The position numbers were made by a program, and so were the translations under genes. A stretch of 64,000 bases of DNA, from NCBI GenBank assembly GCA_937871285.1, contig CALMQS010000012.1, positions 50,885-114,884 on the forward strand. The letters run 5' to 3'. The DNA comes from an uncultured Sphingobacteriales bacterium (GTDB taxonomy: Bacteria; Bacteroidota; Bacteroidia; Chitinophagales; Chitinophagaceae). Below, piece after piece: positions 36,563 through 44,274 of this stretch. The number at the start of each line of letters is the position of its first letter. The first letter of the stretch is position 1. Under the pieces are notes generated by a model. That model had not been told where the DNA came from. It saw nothing but the letters and a program-made list of their open reading frames with translations, and did no database searches.

Positions 36563-38392
36563 TCAATAATCCAGCTCTAACTTCAACCTTTCCTTTAATT
36601 CTTTCACCATCGGGTATTGCTCAATCATTTTCAGGTATTGCTCGCGGCTGCTCAGTGGCCGCTCCTGCGGTGTGCCGGTAGCTGCGGCTTCCTCAACCTG
36701 GATGGCATAGGAAAGAGAACGGTTATTGTAAAAAGATTGCAGGTGTTCAATTAAAGTTCCCCGCTCCTGCTCAATAAATTTTTGCTGGATATTGCTTTCC
36801 ACCACTATCTCAAAACTATTGTTATCTGCTACCCTTAATTGCGCCAGCTTAAAATTGGTAACCGCGGAATGATTCTTTTGCTGCGCTAATTTATCAATAT
36901 ACCCGCTCCATGCTTCCTGCAGGTTTTCCATTGTTAATAACAGCGCCGTATTATTAGCCTGCGTTTGTTGCCGGGCTATCTGTTTGCGTATCTTAGATAA
37001 GGCGCCAAGCGTTGGTGTAGTGGTGGCGGATGCTTCTGCCGCTGTGCCGGTAACCGGTTTGCCGGAGCCGCTAAGCGGTTGCACCGTTCCCCGGCCATAT
37101 GGCGTTGCTTCCTCTTCCACCATACTGCTTTCAATAATTAGTTTGGCATCCGTTGCCTGCCGGTTTTTTTTTATAGCGGAAGCAGTGCTGCCCGGAGAAG
37201 GCTCAGCTATCGCGGGCCTGATACTTTTAAAAGCTACCGGTTTGGCTGCATCAGTTGCTTTTTTTTTAATAACGCCGGCTTCGTTTACCAGTTCCACAGC
37301 CTGGCTCAGGTAGGTAAGCTTAATGAGTGTAAGCTCTGCATGCAGCTTTTTGTTCCGCGCTCCTTTATAATTGATCTCTGCTTCATTCAGTATGTTCAGC
37401 GCGCTGATGAGCCATGCAGGTGATACCTTTTGAGCCGTTGCCACATACCTTTCTTTAAAGCTGTCTACTACCTCTATCAGTCCCGCTATTTTTTCATCCC
37501 TGCACACCAGCAGGTTGCGCACAAATTCGGCAAAGCCATTCAGTACCAGGTCGCCTTCAAACCCTTTCCTGTTAATATCATCGTATAACAGCAGGGTAGC
37601 AGCCAAATCCTGCGACAGCATGGCTTCTATGAGTTTAAAGTAATAGTCGGCGTCTAATATATTCAGGTGCTCTAAGGTGTTTTTGTAGGTGAGCTCGCCA
37701 TTGGTAAAGCTCACTATCTTATCTAAAATGCTGAGCGCATCGCGCATGCAGCCTTCGCTTTTTTGGGAAATCACCTGGAGCGCGGCCTTATCGGATGTTA
37801 TTTTTTCTTTATCGCATATTTCCTGCAAATGTTCAACGGTATCATTAGGCGTGATTCTTTTAAAGTCGAATATCTGGCAGCGCGATAGAATAGTAGGAAG
37901 TATCTTATGCTTTTCGGTGGTAGCTAAAATAAAAATAGCATAGGGTGGGGGCTCTTCCAATGTTTTCAAAAAAGCGTTAAAGGCCGAAGCGCTAAGCATA
38001 TGTACCTCATCTATGATATACACTTTATATTTCCCGGCCTGCGGCGAAAAGCGCACCTGCTCGGTAAGCGTTCTGATATCATCTACAGAGTTATTGCTTG
38101 CCGCGTCTAACTCATGAATATTAAGGGAGGCGCCGTCATTAAAAGATACACAGGAATCGCAAACATTACAGGCTTCTCCGTCTGCCTGCATGTTTTCGCA
38201 GTTGATGGTTTTGGCCAGTATACGGGCACAGGTGGTTTTACCCACTCCCCTTGGTCCGCAAAACAAAAAAGCATGCGCCAGTTGCTTGTTTTTAATGGCA
38301 TTCTTTAAAGTGGTGGTAATATGGGCCTGGCCCACCACGGTATTAAAAGTTTGCGGGCGGTATTTACGCGCCGATACGATAAAATGTTCCAT
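36563..38392 (-). CDS. dnaX: DNA polymerase III subunit gamma/tau
   Basis: A 609-residue clamp-loader ATPase from ATG 38392 (MEHFIVSARKYRPQTF). The frame runs upstream to 38563, but that extension has no family similarity. Motifs are Walker A CGPRGVGKTT (about 45-54), a zinc site with Cys64, Cys75, Cys78 and Cys81, Walker B VYIIDEVHML, sensor ILATTEKHKI and the SRC arginine-finger box ILSRCQIF. The C-terminal 200 residues are the less conserved tau-like part. It loads the beta clamp during replication. No obvious slippery AAAAAAG frameshift site was identified by eye. Confidence 0.95.
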   Translation of the reverse strand: MEHFIVSARKYRPQTFNTVVGQAHITTTLKNAIKNKQLAHAFLFCGPRGVGKTTCARILAKTINCENMQADGEACNVCDSCVSFNDGASLNIHELDAASNNSVDDIRTLTEQVRFSPQAGKYKVYIIDEVHMLSASAFNAFLKTLEEPPPYAIFILATTEKHKILPTILSRCQIFDFKRITPNDTVEHLQEICDKEKITSDKAALQVISQKSEGCMRDALSILDKIVSFTNGELTYKNTLEHLNILDADYYFKLIEAMLSQDLAATLLLYDDINRKGFEGDLVLNGFAEFVRNLLVCRDEKIAGLIEVVDSFKERYVATAQKVSPAWLISALNILNEAEINYKGARNKKLHAELTLIKLTYLSQAVELVNEAGVIKKKATDAAKPVAFKSIRPAIAEPSPGSTASAIKKNRQATDAKLIIESSMVEEEATPYGRGTVQPLSGSGKPVTGTAAEASATTTPTLGALSKIRKQIARQQTQANNTALLLTMENLQEAWSGYIDKLAQQKNHSAVTNFKLAQLRVADNNSFEIVVESNIQQKFIEQERGTLIEHLQSFYNNRSLSYAIQVEEAAATGTPQERPLSSREQYLKMIEQYPMVKELKERLKLELDY

Positions 38393-38411
38393 ACCCCTGA
38401 TTCCGTTTATG

Positions 38412-38419
38412 CAAATGTA
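38412..38419 (-). promoter_or_regulatory. Putative -7 box (TACATTTG) of dnaX
   Basis: On the minus strand TACATTTG matches TAnnTTTG and lies 19 bp before ATG 38392. This supports the shorter dnaX start. Confidence 0.45.
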
Positions 38420-38490
38420 AGGGAATGTACAAATTTGAGGATGTGGGATTGGAAATGCAGAAAACCCGAAGCCTGAAGTTCGAAATCCGG

Positions 38491-38575
38491 GGGAAATACA
38501 AAGGACCAAGAACCAAATCACAAGAAACAAATAAAATTCAAATGCCAAATCCGAGAAATACAACGATAAACTGCA
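38491..38575 (+). repeat. Composite intergenic element, copy 3
   Basis: GGAAATACAAAGGACCAAG, AACCAAATCACAAGAAAC, AAATAAAATTCAAATGCC and AAATCCGAGAA. It aligns with 27311-27375 with few differences. Confidence 0.65.
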
Positions 38576-38645
38576 AACGATAAATCACAAATTAAAAATC
38601 CCGAAGCCGTAAATACGAAATGCGTTAGAAGGAAAAGGTAGATTT

Positions 38646-38674
38646 AAAAGAAGGATTACTCAGCCTTTCGTTAG
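38646..38674 (+). repeat. TACTCATC-TATCGTTAG dispersed motif, copy 3
   Basis: AAAAGAAGGAT followed by TACTCAGCCTTTCGTTAG, about 70 bp after composite element copy 3. Confidence 0.6.
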
Positions 38675-38785
38675 CAGCAAAACTCACCTGATTGCTCACT
38701 GCTGATAATGATACCTAAACTATAAACTTGAAATCAGCCAATATTAAATCAAAAACAATACCTTTAAAAAAAGGATTGTTTTGCT

Positions 38786-40498
38786 ATGAGTAATGAGCTT
38801 CGCAGCCGCGGCTGGTTCGGAAAAACCGGTAAAGACGGCTTTATATACCGTGCCTGGATGAAGAACCAGGGTATTCCGTCATATGAATTTGAAGGTAAGC
38901 CTGTTATCGGTATTTGTAATACCTGGTCTGAGCTTACACCATGCAATGCCCATTTCAGGGAACTGGCTGAATCTGTTAAACGGGGTATATCTGAAGCCGG
39001 CGGTTTCCCGGTAGAATTTCCTGTAATGTCGCTGGGTGAAACGCTCATCAAGCCTACGGCTATGCTTTACCGTAACCTGGCCAGTATGGACGTGGAAGAA
39101 TCTATCCGCGCCAACCCTATGGATGGCGTGGTACTGCTTTGTGGCTGCGATAAAACCACCCCTTCCTTAGTAATGGGCGCCTGCAGCGTTAACCTGCCCA
39201 CCCTGGTGGTTTCCGGTGGTCCCATGCTCACGGGAAAGTATAAGGGCAAAGATATTGGTACCAGCGATATCTGGCGTTTCAGCGAAGCCGTGCGGTCCGG
39301 CTCCATGTCGCTGGAAGAGCTGACCGTTGCGGAAGCCTGCATGTGCAGGAGCAGGGGGCATTGCGCCGTAATGGGTACAGCCTCCACTATGGCCTGCATG
39401 GTAGAATCGCTGGGCTTGTCGCTGCCCGGCAATGCCGCTATTCCTGCGGCCGATTCGCGGAGGAAGGTGCTGGCGCAGCTATCGGGCATCCGCATTGTGG
39501 AAATGGTAAAGGAAAACCTGAAGCTATCGGATATCCTCACCCGGAAAGCGTTTGAAAATTCCATTAAGGTAAACGCGGCCATCGGCGGTTCCACCAACTT
39601 TGTGCTGCATTTACTGGCTATAGCCGGAAGAATAGGAGTGGAGCTTTCCATTGAAGATTTTGATACGCATTCCAAAGACATACCGCTCCTCGCTAACCTG
39701 CAGCCTTCGGGAAAATATTTTATGGAAGACCTGTACTATGCGGGAGGCCTGCCTGCGGTGATGAAGGAAATGGAGCAATGGCTCCATAAAGATTGCATAA
39801 CGGTAAACGGGAAAACAATAGGCGAAAACCTTTCAGATGCGGAATGCTACGACAGGGAAGTGATTGCTGCCGGCGCTGAACCATTCAATGACATATCCGG
39901 CATAGTAGTGCTCAAAGGAAATGTTTGTGAAGAAGGCGCCGTGCTGAAGCCTTCGGCCGCAAGCGCGCATTTGCTGAAGCATACCGGCAGGGCCGTGGTA
40001 TTTGAAGATATTGAAGATTATAAGAACAGGATTGATGATCCTGAACTGGATATTGATGAAACCTGCGTGATGGTGCTCAAAAATGTGGGCCCCGCCGGCT
40101 ACCCGGGAATGCCCGAAGTAGGTAATATGGGCATGCCTAAAAAATTACTATCCAAAGGCGTTACGGACATGATTCGTATTTCCGACGGCAGGATGAGCGG
40201 AACGGGCTTTGGAACGGTGGTGCTGCATGTATCGCCAGAAGCCGCCGTGGGTGGCAATCTTTCGGTTATACAGAACGGTGATATGATTACATTGGATGTG
40301 GAGCAAAGGATATTGCATGCCGATATAACAGACGAAGCGTTGAAAAAAAGGAAAGCGCAGAAAGCACAAGCTCCTTCACCATACAACCGCGGGTATGTAA
40401 GCCTCTATCTCCGGCATGTGCAACAGGCGCACCTGGGCGCCGATTTTGATTTTCTGAGAGGCTCATCGGGCAGCGAAGTAACAAGGGATTCGCATTAG
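38786..40498 (+). CDS. IlvD/Edd family dehydratase, pentonate-dehydratase-like
   Basis: A 570-residue iron-sulfur dehydratase. The N-terminus RSRGWFGKTGKDGFIYRAWMKNQG is characteristic of L-arabonate/D-xylonate dehydratases rather than IlvD of branched-chain synthesis. [2Fe-2S] ligands are probably Cys53 (WSELTPCN), Cys121 (CGCDKTTP) and Cys193 (GHCAVMGTAS). SDGRMSGTGFGTVVLHVSPEA carries the catalytic Ser-type region. It would dehydrate a sugar acid to a 2-keto-3-deoxy acid. The SDR gene 59 bp downstream fits a non-phosphorylative sugar-acid pathway. The substrate is inferred. Confidence 0.88.
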   Translation: MSNELRSRGWFGKTGKDGFIYRAWMKNQGIPSYEFEGKPVIGICNTWSELTPCNAHFRELAESVKRGISEAGGFPVEFPVMSLGETLIKPTAMLYRNLASMDVEESIRANPMDGVVLLCGCDKTTPSLVMGACSVNLPTLVVSGGPMLTGKYKGKDIGTSDIWRFSEAVRSGSMSLEELTVAEACMCRSRGHCAVMGTASTMACMVESLGLSLPGNAAIPAADSRRKVLAQLSGIRIVEMVKENLKLSDILTRKAFENSIKVNAAIGGSTNFVLHLLAIAGRIGVELSIEDFDTHSKDIPLLANLQPSGKYFMEDLYYAGGLPAVMKEMEQWLHKDCITVNGKTIGENLSDAECYDREVIAAGAEPFNDISGIVVLKGNVCEEGAVLKPSAASAHLLKHTGRAVVFEDIEDYKNRIDDPELDIDETCVMVLKNVGPAGYPGMPEVGNMGMPKKLLSKGVTDMIRISDGRMSGTGFGTVVLHVSPEAAVGGNLSVIQNGDMITLDVEQRILHADITDEALKKRKAQKAQAPSPYNRGYVSLYLRHVQQAHLGADFDFLRGSSGSEVTRDSH

Positions 40499-40500
40499 AT

Positions 40501-40518
40501 CTGCCTGCCGGCAGACAG
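40501..40518. repeat. CTGCCTGCCGGCAGACAG palindrome, copy 2
   Basis: Near-perfect 9-bp stem with one mismatch, 2 bp after the dehydratase stop. It may also act in termination, but no T-run follows. Confidence 0.6.
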
Positions 40519-40520
40519 GT

Positions 40521-40549
40521 TTGAAATTTAAAATTTGAGATTTGAAATT
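40521..40549 (+). repeat. ATTTGAGATTTGAAATT-type repeat 3' of the dehydratase
   Basis: TTGAAATTTAAAATTTGAG followed by ATTTGAAATTGG. It is C-free on the coding strand and ends just before the SDR start at 40558. Confidence 0.65.
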
Positions 40550-40557
40550 GGTATCGT

Positions 40558-41331
40558 ATGTATGCTTCTTCAAAAATATTTAACGAACAGGTAGCTATTG
40601 TAACAGGTGCGGGTCAGGGCATTGGCTTTGAAATTGCACGGCAGCTATGCGCGCAGGGCGCATCCGTTGTTTTGAATGATGTAGATGAAAAATTAGCAAA
40701 GGAAGCGGCTGCGGCTATTGTTAAAGAAGGATATACCTGTATGGCGTTACCGGGCGATGTATCCTCGCCGGAGTTCATTACAACAATGGTGAATGAAACA
40801 GCAGCACAATTTGGTAAGCTCACTATTGCTGTTGCCAATGCCGGCATCACGCTCTTTGGCGATTTCCTGGATTATCCCCCCGAGTCATTGTATAAAGTAA
40901 TGCAGCTAAACCTGGGCGGCAGCTTTTTGCTGGCGCAGGCTACGGCCAGGCAAATCATAAAGCAGGGTTCCGGAGGCAGCATATTATTCATGTCGTCGGT
41001 TACGGGTCACCAGGCGCATAAAAAGCTGGCGGCGTATGGCATGACCAAAGCTGCGCTGGAAATGTTGGCCAAGACCCTGGTAGTGGAACTTTCTGAACAT
41101 AAAATTTCAGTGAATGCCATAGCACCCGGCGCCACCGTAACGGAACGCACGGGTGATGACCCGGAATATGTGCCCGTGTGGAGCCGTATAACGCCCATGG
41201 GAAGACCCGCGCAGGTGCAGGATATTGCCAATGCCGCTTTATTTCTGGTGTCTCCGGCATCACGGCATATAACAGGACAAAGCCTGGTAGTAGACGGTGG
41301 CTGGACTTCCGTAAGTCCTTCACCTTATTAG
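40558..41331 (+). CDS. SDR family oxidoreductase (classical, active-site intact)
   Basis: A 257-residue classical short-chain dehydrogenase. It has the cofactor motif TGAGQGIG (16-23), NAG at 94-96, Ser147, and the catalytic Tyr160-x3-Lys164. NDVD after beta-2 suggests NAD preference because of the acidic residue. A PG motif (APGATVTER) and C-terminal GQSLVVDGGW complete the family features. It follows the pentonate-dehydratase-like gene and probably oxidises a sugar or sugar-acid alcohol in the same pathway (gluconate-5-dehydrogenase-like). The substrate is inferred from context. Confidence 0.88.
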   Translation: MYASSKIFNEQVAIVTGAGQGIGFEIARQLCAQGASVVLNDVDEKLAKEAAAAIVKEGYTCMALPGDVSSPEFITTMVNETAAQFGKLTIAVANAGITLFGDFLDYPPESLYKVMQLNLGGSFLLAQATARQIIKQGSGGSILFMSSVTGHQAHKKLAAYGMTKAALEMLAKTLVVELSEHKISVNAIAPGATVTERTGDDPEYVPVWSRITPMGRPAQVQDIANAALFLVSPASRHITGQSLVVDGGWTSVSPSPY

Positions 41332-41340
41332 AAGGAGAAG

Positions 41341-41405
41341 TATCAGGTGTTGGGTGTCAGGCAGATAGGTGAGTTTATAGTTTGTGGTTTATAGTTTGTG
41401 GTTGC
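41341..41405 (+). repeat. C-poor word repeat 3' of the SDR gene
   Basis: ATCAGGTGTTGGGTGTCAGG, then two copies of TTTATAGTTTGTGG. It starts 10 bp after the stop and reads in the sense of the gene. Confidence 0.6.
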
Positions 41406-41410
41406 ATTTG

Positions 41411-41488
41411 TCTTCGGATTTCGAAATTTAATCTTCGCATTTTGTGATTTATCCGCCCCGGCGGACAGGGTTGGTTCTTGATGCTTTG
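41411..41488 (-). repeat. Composite intergenic element, copy 4, split by a palindrome
   Basis: On the minus strand CAAAGCATCAAGAACCAA is followed by the GC-rich palindrome and then AATCACAAAATGCGAAG and TTTCGAAATCCGAAG. The palindrome lies exactly where copies 2 and 3 continue AACCAAAT(A/C)ACAA. Confidence 0.55.
41452..41465. repeat. TCCGCC-CC-GGCGGA palindrome, copy 3
   Basis: A perfect 6-bp GC-rich stem with a 2-nt loop, flanked by TA and CAGG. It is embedded in composite element copy 4. Confidence 0.6.
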
Positions 41489-41505
41489 CGGAGCGATCAG
41501 CTTCA

Positions 41506-41526
41506 GCTACTCACCACTCCTCTCCA
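41506..41526 (-). repeat. GTGGTGAGTAG-type repeat 3' of the second SDR gene
   Basis: On the minus strand TGGAGAGGAGTGGTGAGTAG starts directly after the TAG at 41527. It is C-free. Confidence 0.5.
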
Positions 41527-42312
41527 CTATATGCTTCCTGTTCTTCCTCCGTCTACCGGAATGCTTACCCCATTAACATAGGATGCGGCAGGGGAAGCAA
41601 GGAAAGCGGCAACATGTGCTATTTCTTCGGGTAGTCCAAACCGTTTCATAGGTATTTTTTCCTCCATTTCTTTTTCTATTGCTTCCCTGCTGAGCTGTTT
41701 CTTTTCTGCCGTTTCTGCTATTAAGCTGTTGAGCCGGCTGGTTCGGGTAGACCCGGGCAGAACATTGTTTACCGTAATATTATATTGTCCCACTTCGTTA
41801 GACAGGCTTTTAGCCCATGCGGCCACTGCCGCCCGGATGGTATTGGATACGCCGAGATTGTCAATGGGGATTTTAACCGAGGTGGAGATAATATTGATGA
41901 TCCTGCCGTATCCTTCCTTTTTCATGCCGGGTAAAACCGTTTGTGCCAACAATTGATTATTGACTAGATGCTGCCGGAATGCATTTTCAAAATCGTTTGC
42001 GGCTGCGGTTGTAATGGGGCCGGCAACAGGTCCGCCGGTATTATTTACCAGTATATGTATGTTGTTTTCGCTAACAACAGATTCAATTGCCAAAAGCACC
42101 TGCCCCTTATCGGAAAAATCGGCTACGCGGTATTCGTGCTTTCCCTGGGCGGGAACGGAGAGCCGGGAAACAGCTTGTTGCAGCCGGCTTTCATTGCGTG
42201 CGAGTAAAATACACCTGGCGCCCAGCAGAGATAGCGTTTCTGCCACTGCTAATCCTATACCCTGGGTGCTGCCACATATCACAGCATTCATTCCGGTAAG
42301 CGATATATTCAT
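41527..42312 (-). CDS. SDR family protein with substituted catalytic Tyr/Lys
   Basis: A 261-residue SDR-fold protein. The cofactor motif is GSTQGIG (14-20) and the usual NNAG is NNTGG (90-94). Ser143 is in the expected place. At the catalytic YxxxK position the sequence is VSNTIRAAV, so Tyr becomes Ser156 and Lys becomes Arg160. I recall a bacterial SDR subgroup with SNxxRAAV in this place, so this is a family trait rather than random decay. Activity on carbonyls may be altered. It is convergent with the intact SDR gene. The C-terminus GVSIPVDGGRTGSI is typical. Confidence 0.85.
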   Translation of the reverse strand: MNISLTGMNAVICGSTQGIGLAVAETLSLLGARCILLARNESRLQQAVSRLSVPAQGKHEYRVADFSDKGQVLLAIESVVSENNIHILVNNTGGPVAGPITTAAANDFENAFRQHLVNNQLLAQTVLPGMKKEGYGRIINIISTSVKIPIDNLGVSNTIRAAVAAWAKSLSNEVGQYNITVNNVLPGSTRTSRLNSLIAETAEKKQLSREAIEKEMEEKIPMKRFGLPEEIAHVAAFLASPAASYVNGVSIPVDGGRTGSI

Positions 42313-42379
42313 CTTTTCGTTTTAAACACGAAATTAGTGAAGTCCTGCAAACCTGTATTTTTAATTACACAGCTAATAA

Positions 42380-42387
42380 TATCTTTG
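42380..42387 (+). promoter_or_regulatory. Putative -7 box (TATCTTTG) of the deacetylase gene
   Basis: TATCTTTG matches TAnnTTTG, 45 bp before ATG 42433. This supports 42433 over the in-frame upstream start at 42337. Confidence 0.45.
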
Positions 42388-42432
42388 CATCCGGTTTTAT
42401 ACTTTCTTAATGTGAACACCGTTATTATTAGC

Positions 42433-43284
42433 ATGAAAAAAATAATCCTGCCCCTTACGGTAGCTGCCCTGGTGCTGACCGCTTCCTGCGGATCAACTGC
42501 CAGCCAAAAACTGCTTCCGGATTTCCCTGAAGCAACTGTTCCATCCAAAGTAAATGAAGATACGCTTTCAAAGATAGCCGATGCGGCAACCATAATGGCA
42601 CGCCCCGAAGTGCCGGTATTATGTTATCACCAGATCAGGGAATGGCGAGGAAATGAATCGAGAGGCGTAAAGGATGTGGTGGTGCCTCCCGCTACGTTTA
42701 AAAGCCAGTTACAGCTATTGGCCGACAGCGGATACCAGACTGTTCTGCCGGATGATTTATATGCCTATTTAACGGAAGGGAAACCACTGCCGGCCAAACC
42801 CGTTATGCTCACCTACGATGACAGCGACCATGATCAGTATGCCATTGCCGCCCCGGAAATGAAAAAGCATGGATTTAAAGGAGTATTTTTTATTATGACG
42901 GTTTCCCTGGGCCGTTCTATTTATATGAGCAAAGACCAGGTAAAGGAATTGTCGGATGAAGGACATGTTATTGCTTCTCATACCTGGGACCACCAGAACG
43001 TAAGAAAATATAAAGATGGCGACTGGGAAACACAAATCGTTAAACCCGCCCGGCAACTGGAAGCCATAACCGGGAAACCGGTACAATATTTTGCGTATCC
43101 TTTTGGTGCATGGAATAAAGAAGCAATAACCGAGTTAAAAAAGAATAATGTAAAAGCGGCTTTTCAGTTATCAACACAACGCGATTCGTCCGAACCATTA
43201 TATACTATCCGCCGTATGATCGTTCCCGGCGACTGGAGCGCTCCAACCATGTACAGGGCAATGAAAAGAACGTTTAAGGGGTAG
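42433..43284 (+). CDS. Polysaccharide deacetylase (CE4) lipoprotein
   Basis: A 283-residue lipoprotein from ATG 42433: MKKIILPLTVAALVLTASC, lipidated Cys19. The CE4 NodB fold shows PVLCYHQIRE (start of the barrel), LTYDDSDHD with Asp129/Asp130 (motif 1, usually TFDDG), SHTWDH with His183 and His187 (motif 2, metal ligands) and AYPFGAWN (motif 3). The metal triad Asp-His-His is complete. It probably removes acetyl groups from peptidoglycan or another extracellular N-acetyl glycan. C-free repeats directly follow the stop. Confidence 0.88.
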   Translation: MKKIILPLTVAALVLTASCGSTASQKLLPDFPEATVPSKVNEDTLSKIADAATIMARPEVPVLCYHQIREWRGNESRGVKDVVVPPATFKSQLQLLADSGYQTVLPDDLYAYLTEGKPLPAKPVMLTYDDSDHDQYAIAAPEMKKHGFKGVFFIMTVSLGRSIYMSKDQVKELSDEGHVIASHTWDHQNVRKYKDGDWETQIVKPARQLEAITGKPVQYFAYPFGAWNKEAITELKKNNVKAAFQLSTQRDSSEPLYTIRRMIVPGDWSAPTMYRAMKRTFKG

Positions 43285-43355
43285 AAGGGGCGAGGTAGGA
43301 GGTGTGAGGTGTAAGGTGTAAGGTGTGAGGTATAAGGTATGAGGTGTAAGGTTGT
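43285..43355 (+). repeat. GGTGTAAGGTGTGAGG repeat 3' of the deacetylase gene
   Basis: About nine imperfect 7-bp units (GAGGTGT, AAGGTGT, AAGGTAT) begin directly after the stop. The coding strand has a single C. Confidence 0.7.
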
Positions 43356-43400
43356 TGTTGGTATCCGTGTGGCCGGCAACCTTTTTAGCAATCTTTTCAG

Positions 43401-43408
43401 TAGGTTTG
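43401..43408 (+). promoter_or_regulatory. Putative -7 box (TAGGTTTG) of the DUF3347 gene
   Basis: TAGGTTTG, 17 bp before ATG 43426. This supports that start over the upstream in-frame one at 43339. The -33 region is not clear. Confidence 0.5.
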
Positions 43409-43425
43409 TGAAAAATTATTATCCG

Positions 43426-44007
43426 ATGAACAAGGTAATGTACAGTATAGCGGTATTATTTTTATTTGCCTGCAAAAGCAACGAAAAAAAAACGGAAGCA
43501 AATACAAATGAAGCACCTGTTGTAAAAGTTGCTTCTTATTCAGAAGCCTTTGACGCTTCGTTTGAAAATGTGCTTAACCGTTACTATGCGCTTCGTGATG
43601 CGCTGGTTGACAGTGATACCGCTGCAGCTAACCAGGCTGCTGCATTACTTATCCGCTCGGCCGATGATCTGAAGTTAGATGAACTGAAAAGTGTTGATAC
43701 CAATAATATTATCATCCCTACAGCGCAAACCTATACCGGTGGCATAAGCAGTGAAAGTACAGGCCTGCTGGGCGAGCGGAATATAGAAGGTAAACGCAAA
43801 GCCTTCCAGATGATTTCGGGCAACCTGTTTGATCTTACCAGAACGGTAAGGTACAGTAAAGAAAAAGTATATCTCCTGCATTGCCCTATGGCTTTTAACG
43901 ATACCGGAGCCGACTGGCTGAGTAGCTCAACTGAAATTAAAAACCCTTACTTTGGAAGTAAAATGCTCACCTGCGGAGCCGTGAAAGATTCTGTCGTGTT
44001 GAGGTAG
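43426..44007 (+). CDS. DUF3347 lipoprotein
   Basis: A 193-residue lipoprotein: MNKVMYSIAVLFLFAC, lipidated Cys16. The DUF3347 domain covers most of the mature part. It has a helical N-terminal half (ENVLNRYYALRDALVDSD) and a C-terminal signature, LLHCPMAFNDTGADWLS and NPYFGSKMLTCG. The paired Cys-Pro-Met and Met-x-x-Cys-Gly are typical and suggest copper or other metal binding, as proposed for DUF3347 domains fused to CusB-type efflux adaptors. Here it stands alone with no efflux genes adjacent. Confidence 0.85.
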   Translation: MNKVMYSIAVLFLFACKSNEKKTEANTNEAPVVKVASYSEAFDASFENVLNRYYALRDALVDSDTAAANQAAALLIRSADDLKLDELKSVDTNNIIIPTAQTYTGGISSESTGLLGERNIEGKRKAFQMISGNLFDLTRTVRYSKEKVYLLHCPMAFNDTGADWLSSSTEIKNPYFGSKMLTCGAVKDSVVLR

Positions 44008-44043
44008 GTGTGGGGTATCAGGTATGGGATATGAGGTATCGGT
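44008..44043 (+). repeat. GGTATGAGGTAT repeat 3' of the DUF3347 gene
   Basis: GTGTGGGGTATCAGGTATGG followed by GATATGAGGTATCGG, directly after the stop and in the gene sense. Confidence 0.6.
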
Positions 44044-44274
44044 CAGATTTGTCTAAAATGAACTGGTCCCGGATTTATTGCGCTTCGCTCCCCAGATGCT
44101 TCCGCTCTGCATTATACCTCTTTTTAAAGTCTGAAATAGCAACAGCAAACCCAATAGTGTTTTATGCCGCAAATACACGAATTGTTAATGAGCTTTCGGT
44201 ATAAACTATACAAATTCGGGCATTCGTGGCGTATATATCCCAATAGCGGATATTGAATTTCCAAAATCGATTTT

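Larger units (their letters stand above)
38393..38785. other. Intergenic stretch with a composite element
   Basis: No gene is supported. It contains composite element copy 3 (38491-38575), the TACTCAGCCTTTCGTTAG motif (38646-38674) and ATAAACTG/CTATAAAC words. It separates the divergent dnaX and dehydratase genes. Confidence 0.5.

Noticed and set aside
38393..38563. 57-residue extension of DnaX
   Set aside because: Unrelated to the family, rich in Phe/Pro, and crossing repeat sequence; ATG 38392 gives the standard DnaX start and has a -7 box upstream.
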